NCBI RefSeq assembly: GCF_014596915.1
Contig: NZ_JACVWU010000036.1
Location: 17,097 to 81,096 of the forward strand
Length of the DNA stretch: 64,000 nt
From: Streptomyces sp. TRM68416
GTDB lineage: Bacteria; Actinomycetota; Actinomycetes; Streptomycetales; Streptomycetaceae
Direction of reading: 5' to 3'
The notes under the pieces are model-generated. The model worked only from the letters and a program-made list of their open reading frames with translations. It was not told where the DNA came from and searched no databases. Positions 59,540 to 64,000 of this stretch are shown here, in pieces (within the stretch, counting starts at the first letter, position 1; every line of letters starts with the position of its first letter). Made by a program: the position numbers and the translations under genes.

Positions 59540-62065
59540 TTACACAGTGATGAGTTCGAGGTTCTGCTCGGTAATCTCCTCGTTTCCGGTGAGGATCGCC
59601 TCGATGGCCGCAGAACGCACGAGGTGGGCAAGGGCTCCTGGCCAGCCGCCGGTCATGGCGTGCAACTCCTGTGCCAGCCGCACCAGAGAGCCAGGCTGGT
59701 GGTGGCGCAGATGCAGGGCCTGGTCCAGGGTCTCCACCATCCGCACCCAGCCTGTCCCGTACGGGACAGGGGCGGCCCGCAGGTGAGTCAGGCGACCCTG
59801 ACTCGTTCGGAAGGCGCTGCTGGGCGAGTTCTCCTGCTCTTCGACTCCCGCATACACGAACGTGGCCGGTACCTCGTCGGCCAGATTGCGCAACTGGTCA
59901 ACTGGGGCCGCGCCGCCGCGAGATGACGGTCTTGCAGCGAAGGCGTCGTCCACCAGGACCACGCTGGTGCCCGACGAGAGCAGAGCCTTGCGCACCGTTT
60001 CGGAGACCGAGGCCGTACTCGTCCTTCCCGATAGGCGGGGGATGGGCAGAAGCCCCGCCAGTTTGAGGAACACCGTGCGGGTGCTGTCCCCAGGCTGGAT
60101 ACGGAGGTAGACGGCCGGGACGCGGAGGTAGCGGTCAGGGTGACGGGAACGGTCGGCTTGCTCGAAACGCTGCCCCAACTGCTGCAGTGCAGTCGTCTTC
60201 CCGCTGCCCGGTGGCCCGGTGATCAGGAGGCCGTGGTGGCCACCGACTGCGGCGTGGTTCATCACAGCGAGCCGCTGTCCCAGCTTCAGGGCATCCTGAA
60301 GGAACGGTGTCGGCAGCAAGGGGAGTTGGGCATGGTAGGCCAGACGCTCCTGGTCGTGCTCCAGGACGGCCTGTGACGGTGGCATGAAGTTGACCGGAGG
60401 GCACCAGCCCGCTCGGTAGACCGCGCTCTCGTCGCCAGTGCGCAGAGAGTGACGACTGCGGGACGCGGCCCCGGCCAACGGTACCCGGATCCGCCCCGTG
60501 TCTCCGGTCTGCACCCACACCTGGCGCACGTCGTGTGGATCAAAACGTACCTGTACCTCAGTTGGGGCACCCGAAGCATGCGAGGCGGTGGCCCGCAAGG
60601 GATCCAGGTCAGGGCAGTCGTAGCGCCGGCCCCCGACATGTACGCCGTTCATGGCAACCCGCCGCTTCACACTCGGCAGGAGGGAGCGGACGGCATTCGC
60701 GTCGGGGGGCAGGTGCACCGACCCCAGCCGCGCGACACATGCGTCGTACGCCGCACTGGGCGTCGGCTGTGCACCGCTGCCGGCCACCGCGCGAAGCCCC
60801 TGTTGGGGTTGGTGTTGCCAGAACGACTCCACCCACCGTTCGACACGCGTCTGGAGCCAGGTGATCAGCGACGCCTCGTCAGAGATCCTGCCCGCCTCAG
60901 AAAGCGCCAGTTCCGCGTTGAACAGGGAGACGAGCTTTCCGACAATGCGTTCGCCACGCGCTTTCCCCACGGGTTCCGGGTGCATGACCTTGATCCCCAA
61001 GTGGCGGCAGGCGTCCGTGAACGCACGCGGCCGACGGAGCAATTTCCGTTCGAGCAGCAGCGATTCGGGCATGATCAGAGGCAGAACTGCCTCCCGCATG
61101 CTCGGATCGGCGTCTCGCAGAGCCGGTGGATCGCACAAGCGAGCCAGAAGGAGGCCGCCGTCCAGCGGCCGCCGGGATGAGTGGATCATCACCGTGCAGA
61201 CGGACATGGTCAGTTCGTCCACCGCGACCGTCATGAGCACGGGCCGCGAGGCGAGGCGAGCGAGAGGTTGAGGGAGTGCGAGGGCGACCGTGTCGACGTA
61301 GACCCGCTCACCAGGTCGGGACGACCGGATCCCTTCCCTGTCCGCAACTGAGATGCCTCTCACCCGGCCCCGCTTCGAGGTAAGTTCCTTCACCAGCCGC
61401 TGGAACGTCGAGCGGGACGGCAGCTTGACAACTCCCGGGCCGTAGAGCGCCGCCAGCATGGTGCCGGTGGCCCGCCGGTAGTCCTCCGCCGAAGTGGTCC
61501 GCCAGTACCTCGTGTCGTCGGCTACGATCATCGCCAGTACCTCCAGCACGCGCGGGTCCTGCCGAGAGCCTGGGGCAGGCTTCCTGACCGCCCGTCCGTC
61601 GATCAGCCCCTCGACGCCCTGCGCCTGGTAACGCTGACGCCGACGCCTCACGGTGCGCGCCGAAGCCCCGGACACGCCCTCCGCAGCGAGTTCGGCGGCC
61701 TTGGCCGCCTCCCGCTCCCCCAAAGAGCGGACAGCAGGGTCGAACTCCGGGCGAGGCGTAGCGCGGTCATCCGCCCCGGGCGGCAGGCCGGTGATGACCT
61801 CCACGATGTGCCGCTCCCACCACCGAGCCCGTTCCAGCACCTCCCCCGGTGCCGACAGGACGCGGACGGAACGAGAACGAGGGCCGCGCTCCAGCACGTC
61901 GAAGTCCCCGGACAACACCAGTTGCGGCACCGTAAGCCAAGTCAAGTCGCCCAGAGGGTCCGCAATTTCGACGCCCCCGTGGCCGAAGCCGGACACCACC
62001 CAGGCGCGGTCCTCGAACCGCACTCGGTCCCCCACGCCCAGACGCGGAGGCCACGACACATCCAT
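59540..62065 (-). CDS. Single-chain fusion of TnsB/TniA-like transposase and TnsC/TniB-like AAA+ ATPase
   Basis: An 841-residue protein. Residues 1-55 form a small beta domain (GDRVRFEDRAWVVSGFGHGG); 110-165 an HTH (AARTVR-type, SARTVRRRRQRYQAQGVEGL); 245-400 an RNase H-like core with D258 (RVYVDTVAL), the strand LMTVAVDELTMSVCTVMI, and E372 (ARGERIVGKL); 460-530 a Mu-type C-terminal barrel (VGGRRYDCPDLDPL, VQVRFDPHDVRQVWV). Residues 575-841 are an AAA+ ATPase with Walker A GPPGSGKTT (617-625), Walker B VVLVDDAF, and TATFVYAGVEE-like sensor region. TnsB and TnsC are separate proteins in Tn7, Tn5053 and CAST elements. The second catalytic Asp position holds E339 (LLLERK for VVDHGK). No TniQ or TnsA gene is seen. 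Confidence 0.85.
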   Translation of the reverse strand: MDVSWPPRLGVGDRVRFEDRAWVVSGFGHGGVEIADPLGDLTWLTVPQLVLSGDFDVLERGPRSRSVRVLSAPGEVLERARWWERHIVEVITGLPPGADDRATPRPEFDPAVRSLGEREAAKAAELAAEGVSGASARTVRRRRQRYQAQGVEGLIDGRAVRKPAPGSRQDPRVLEVLAMIVADDTRYWRTTSAEDYRRATGTMLAALYGPGVVKLPSRSTFQRLVKELTSKRGRVRGISVADREGIRSSRPGERVYVDTVALALPQPLARLASRPVLMTVAVDELTMSVCTVMIHSSRRPLDGGLLLARLCDPPALRDADPSMREAVLPLIMPESLLLERKLLRRPRAFTDACRHLGIKVMHPEPVGKARGERIVGKLVSLFNAELALSEAGRISDEASLITWLQTRVERWVESFWQHQPQQGLRAVAGSGAQPTPSAAYDACVARLGSVHLPPDANAVRSLLPSVKRRVAMNGVHVGGRRYDCPDLDPLRATASHASGAPTEVQVRFDPHDVRQVWVQTGDTGRIRVPLAGAASRSRHSLRTGDESAVYRAGWCPPVNFMPPSQAVLEHDQERLAYHAQLPLLPTPFLQDALKLGQRLAVMNHAAVGGHHGLLITGPPGSGKTTALQQLGQRFEQADRSRHPDRYLRVPAVYLRIQPGDSTRTVFLKLAGLLPIPRLSGRTSTASVSETVRKALLSSGTSVVLVDDAFAARPSSRGGAAPVDQLRNLADEVPATFVYAGVEEQENSPSSAFRTSQGRLTHLRAAPVPYGTGWVRMVETLDQALHLRHHQPGSLVRLAQELHAMTGGWPGALAHLVRSAAIEAILTGNEEITEQNLELITV

Positions 62066-62110
62066 CGGCCTTCCTCACCCGGTGTCAGACGTATTGGCGG
62101 CCCGCACGCC

Positions 62111-62138
62111 ACCTTGTGCCGCCTTGTGCACAAGGTGA
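62111..62138. promoter_or_regulatory. Nested palindrome upstream of the transposase-ATPase fusion gene
   Basis: CCTTGTGCACAAGG (62122-62135) is a perfect 14-bp palindrome, and a further CACCTTGTGC copy (62110-62119) lies directly before it. It sits 46-73 bp upstream of the fusion gene start, so it is a likely operator or transposase-binding site. Confidence 0.6.
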
Positions 62139-62506
62139 GGGTCCAAGACTAAAAAGAATTAAGCAATTTCGTCGACGCAACGCTGACCACGCAACAGCCG
62201 TGATGTGCCTTCCACCGCGGCCCTGTCCGAGCGTGCGGGCGACGACGGAACTGCGGTCGGACCCGGCCGTTTCCCCCGTCGTGTCGTTCGAACCGCGACA
62301 CCGGGACCGCTCCGCACGAGAAGGTGACGGCGCCAGCCTGCCCTCGCATCGGCGGGGCTCGGCCGCCGTAAATACGCGGCGCCCAGGAAACGTTGCTGGA
62401 AACATGACTGGATGAGAGCGCGACCCCGGTGGGCTCGTCCCCTGGATGTCTCGCACCCTTACGCGCACGTCAAGTACCGTGCGACCGCGGGAACTTGGAT
62501 ACGTCG
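62139..62506. other. Gene-free divergent promoter region
   Basis: About 370 bp between the fusion gene and the divergent PIN-like gene. AT-rich start (AAAAAGAATTAAGCAATTT) suggests promoter sequence. No gene is supported. Confidence 0.5.
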
Positions 62507-63691
62507 ATGACAGCGGAAGTCGGCCCGGTGGACCTGCACGTGTCCACACCGTCGGTCTACCTCGACCAGTGGGTATGGATTCGCCTGGCGCGCGCGGCGA
62601 ACGGAGCTCCGCGCGAAGCAAGCGACACGGACGTTCTCGCTGCCGTACGCACCGCGAGCCGCGCGGGAGTCGCCTTCCCGCTCTCATCCACCCACTACAT
62701 TGAGACCAACAAGATCACCGACCCTCGCCAACGGGCCGACCTCGCGCGGACCATGGCGTCTGTCTCCCACTGCCGGACGCTGCGCTCACGACGTGTTCTT
62801 CTACGCCATCAGATGCTGCACGCGATGCATGTGAGCTTTGGCCGACCGGCGTTCCGGCCGCGGCCACCGGAGGCGCTCGGCATCGGTGCGATGTGGGCCT
62901 TCGCCGGCGAGCGTGCTCCGTTGAGCCTCTACGGCCCGTACGGCAAGGTGGACGCCGGCTCGGTTCCAGGGATGCAGGCATGGCTGCGCAAGGTCAATCA
63001 GTTTGCTGAGTTCCAGCTGCTGGCCGGGCCGCAGGACGAGGAGATCGAAGACCTGCAGCGCTACGGATACCGGCCTGAAACAACACGTGAGGCTCTCCGC
63101 AGCAGGCTCGAGTGGGAAGAGATCTACGTCGGACTGCTCGCGGACGATCCGGTCAGCCGGCACGAACTCCGGGTGCGAGTCCAAGCGCGCGAGATCCTCC
63201 ACGAACACTTCGATCTGCTTCAGGACCTTCTCGCGGAGTACCGGATCGACCTCCACCGCGAGATCGGTCTTGATCCCGCCCGGCCCGGGGCAGGGCGCCC
63301 CCGCATGATCGCTTTCGTCGACCAGATGCCATCAGTCCGCATCGCCGTGGACCTGAAGGCGGAGCTCTTCCGCAACCAAACCAAGGCGTGGACGGTGAAC
63401 GCCCTGCACGACATCGACGCCCTGAGCATGGCGGTGCCCTACTGCCATGTCGTCGTCCCTGACCGCGAAATGGCGGACTTCCTGTCGCGATCCAGGGCTG
63501 GCCAACGGAACGGCACCCGCGTAATTAGCCGACTACGGGACCTGCCCGACGTACTGGCTGCCCTCCGGGATCAAGTACGGTCCGGCGGCGATGATGCGAG
63601 CGGCAGCGACTGGGTCGGTCCCGGCGAAGGTTTCTGCATCGAGGGGGAGGAACTGCGCGCCACCGCGCCCAGCCAATTTCCCGCTGCCTGA
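62507..63691 (+). CDS. PIN-like domain protein
   Basis: A 394-residue protein. Acidic residues spaced as in PIN nucleases: Asp in VYLDQWVWIRLARA near residue 22, Glu in SSTHYIETNKITD, and a pair in HDIDALSMAVPYCHVVVPDR near residue 310. The middle is a long helical insertion. It probably cuts RNA or DNA; no antitoxin is beside it. Divergent from the transposase-ATPase fusion gene. ATG 62507 lacks a strong ribosome site; a GTG a few codons on is possible. Its end abuts a truncated CoA-transferase fragment. Confidence 0.65.
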   Translation: MTAEVGPVDLHVSTPSVYLDQWVWIRLARAANGAPREASDTDVLAAVRTASRAGVAFPLSSTHYIETNKITDPRQRADLARTMASVSHCRTLRSRRVLLRHQMLHAMHVSFGRPAFRPRPPEALGIGAMWAFAGERAPLSLYGPYGKVDAGSVPGMQAWLRKVNQFAEFQLLAGPQDEEIEDLQRYGYRPETTREALRSRLEWEEIYVGLLADDPVSRHELRVRVQAREILHEHFDLLQDLLAEYRIDLHREIGLDPARPGAGRPRMIAFVDQMPSVRIAVDLKAELFRNQTKAWTVNALHDIDALSMAVPYCHVVVPDREMADFLSRSRAGQRNGTRVISRLRDLPDVLAALRDQVRSGGDDASGSDWVGPGEGFCIEGEELRATAPSQFPAA

Positions 63692-63887
63692 TCGACGCTG
63701 CACACTGCCGCTGACCGCCGCCGGCGTGGTCGATCGCATCATCACAGATCTGGCCACCATTGATGTGAGCCGGGAAGGTCTGCACCTCACTGCACTCGCT
63801 CCAGGCGTCACCGAGGAGGAGGTTCGGGCGAAGACCGGCGCCCCGCTGCAGCTGTCCGTAGAGGCAGCCGCAGGCATCCGCTACTGA
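63687..63887 (+). pseudogene. 3'-end remnant of 3-oxoacid CoA-transferase subunit B
   Basis: The translation RRCTLPLTAAGVVDRIITDL, then ATIDVSREGLHLTALAPGVT and EEEVRAKTGAPL, is the characteristic C-terminus of succinyl-CoA:3-ketoacid (PcaJ/ScoB-type) CoA-transferase subunit B, up to a natural stop at 63887. The first 150 residues are missing and replaced by the PIN-like gene, whose stop overlaps this fragment. The gene was truncated when the island formed. Confidence 0.85.
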
Positions 63888-64000
63888 CCTTGCTGCCCTC
63901 TCTATGCGCAGAGCCGAGTATTGAGTGCCGGCGCAAGGACGTCTTTCGAGGCTGCTGGGGCATAGGCCGTCCCCCTAGCAGAGTGTTCCCCGCTGCCGCT
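63888..64000. other. Window end, nothing recognised
   Basis: About 110 bp with no supported feature. Confidence 0.4.

Noticed and set aside
59509..62088. CTGACA at 59509 and TGTCAG at 62083 as terminal inverted repeats of a Tn5053-like element around the fusion gene
   Set aside because: They are only 6 bp and point outward from the gene, the opposite of transposon ends; no 5-bp target duplication is evident.
62116..62415. A 99-codon plus-strand frame in the divergent promoter region
   Set aside because: Arg-rich composition, no ribosome site, and overlaps the operator-like palindrome.

Overview
The window is high-GC actinobacterial DNA and almost certainly Streptomyces. Markers are the F420 pathway FO synthase, two XRE/DUF397 regulator loci, a GPP34-family protein, GTG/TTG starts with strong ribosome binding sites, and an integrative conjugative element of the pSAM2 type (AICE) in a tRNA gene.

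The left part (1 to about 31 kb) is ordinary chromosome. It holds FO synthase (5' end outside the window), small membrane proteins, a P-loop/TPR protein, a 1.1-kb palindromic repeat region, an XRE-DUF397-ATPase regulator trio, a degenerate ADP-ribosylglycohydrolase, an SDR oxidoreductase, a penicillin-binding D,D-carboxypeptidase, a GPP34 protein, a second XRE-DUF397 pair, a MerR regulator, glutathione peroxidase, an ArsR-type regulator divergent from an MFS exporter, a FAD oxidoreductase broken by an internal deletion next to a MarR gene, a two-component system, a lipase-like hydrolase, and a secreted beta-mannanase behind a perfect CebR-like box.

From 31.3 to 33.1 kb lies a gene graveyard: a flavin monooxygenase remnant, a truncated PIN protein fused into an operon with a cold-shock protein, and a Uma2 remnant knocked out of frame by a 17-bp tandem repeat. 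At 33.1-38.4 kb follows a compact terpenoid cluster. Four genes overlap by 4 nt each (a membrane protein resembling transmembrane terpene cyclases, a class I terpene synthase, a P450 and a methyltransferase), with a second methyltransferase divergent.

From 38,502 to 54,135 is a complete AICE bounded by 43-bp direct repeats of the tRNA-Arg(CCT) 3' half. Its core is Int, Xis, a RepSA-type HUH initiator, Spd-type spread proteins, an FtsK-like Tra, a KorSA-type GntR regulator with three operator copies, and a Nudix (Pif-like) protein. Its left half carries regulators and cargo, including an AT-richer Fic gene.

Right of the intact tRNA (54.2-63.7 kb) is an accessory island ending in a truncated CoA-transferase gene. 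It holds a DDE-transposase-like protein translationally coupled to a tyrosine-recombinase-like protein without recognisable catalytic residues, two helix-turn-helix proteins, a coiled-coil/winged-helix protein, a PIN-like protein, and an 841-residue single-chain fusion of a TnsB/TniA-type transposase with a TnsC/TniB-type AAA+ ATPase. This fusion is the strongest candidate for an undescribed system. All identifications were made by reading the sequence and translations; no database search was possible.
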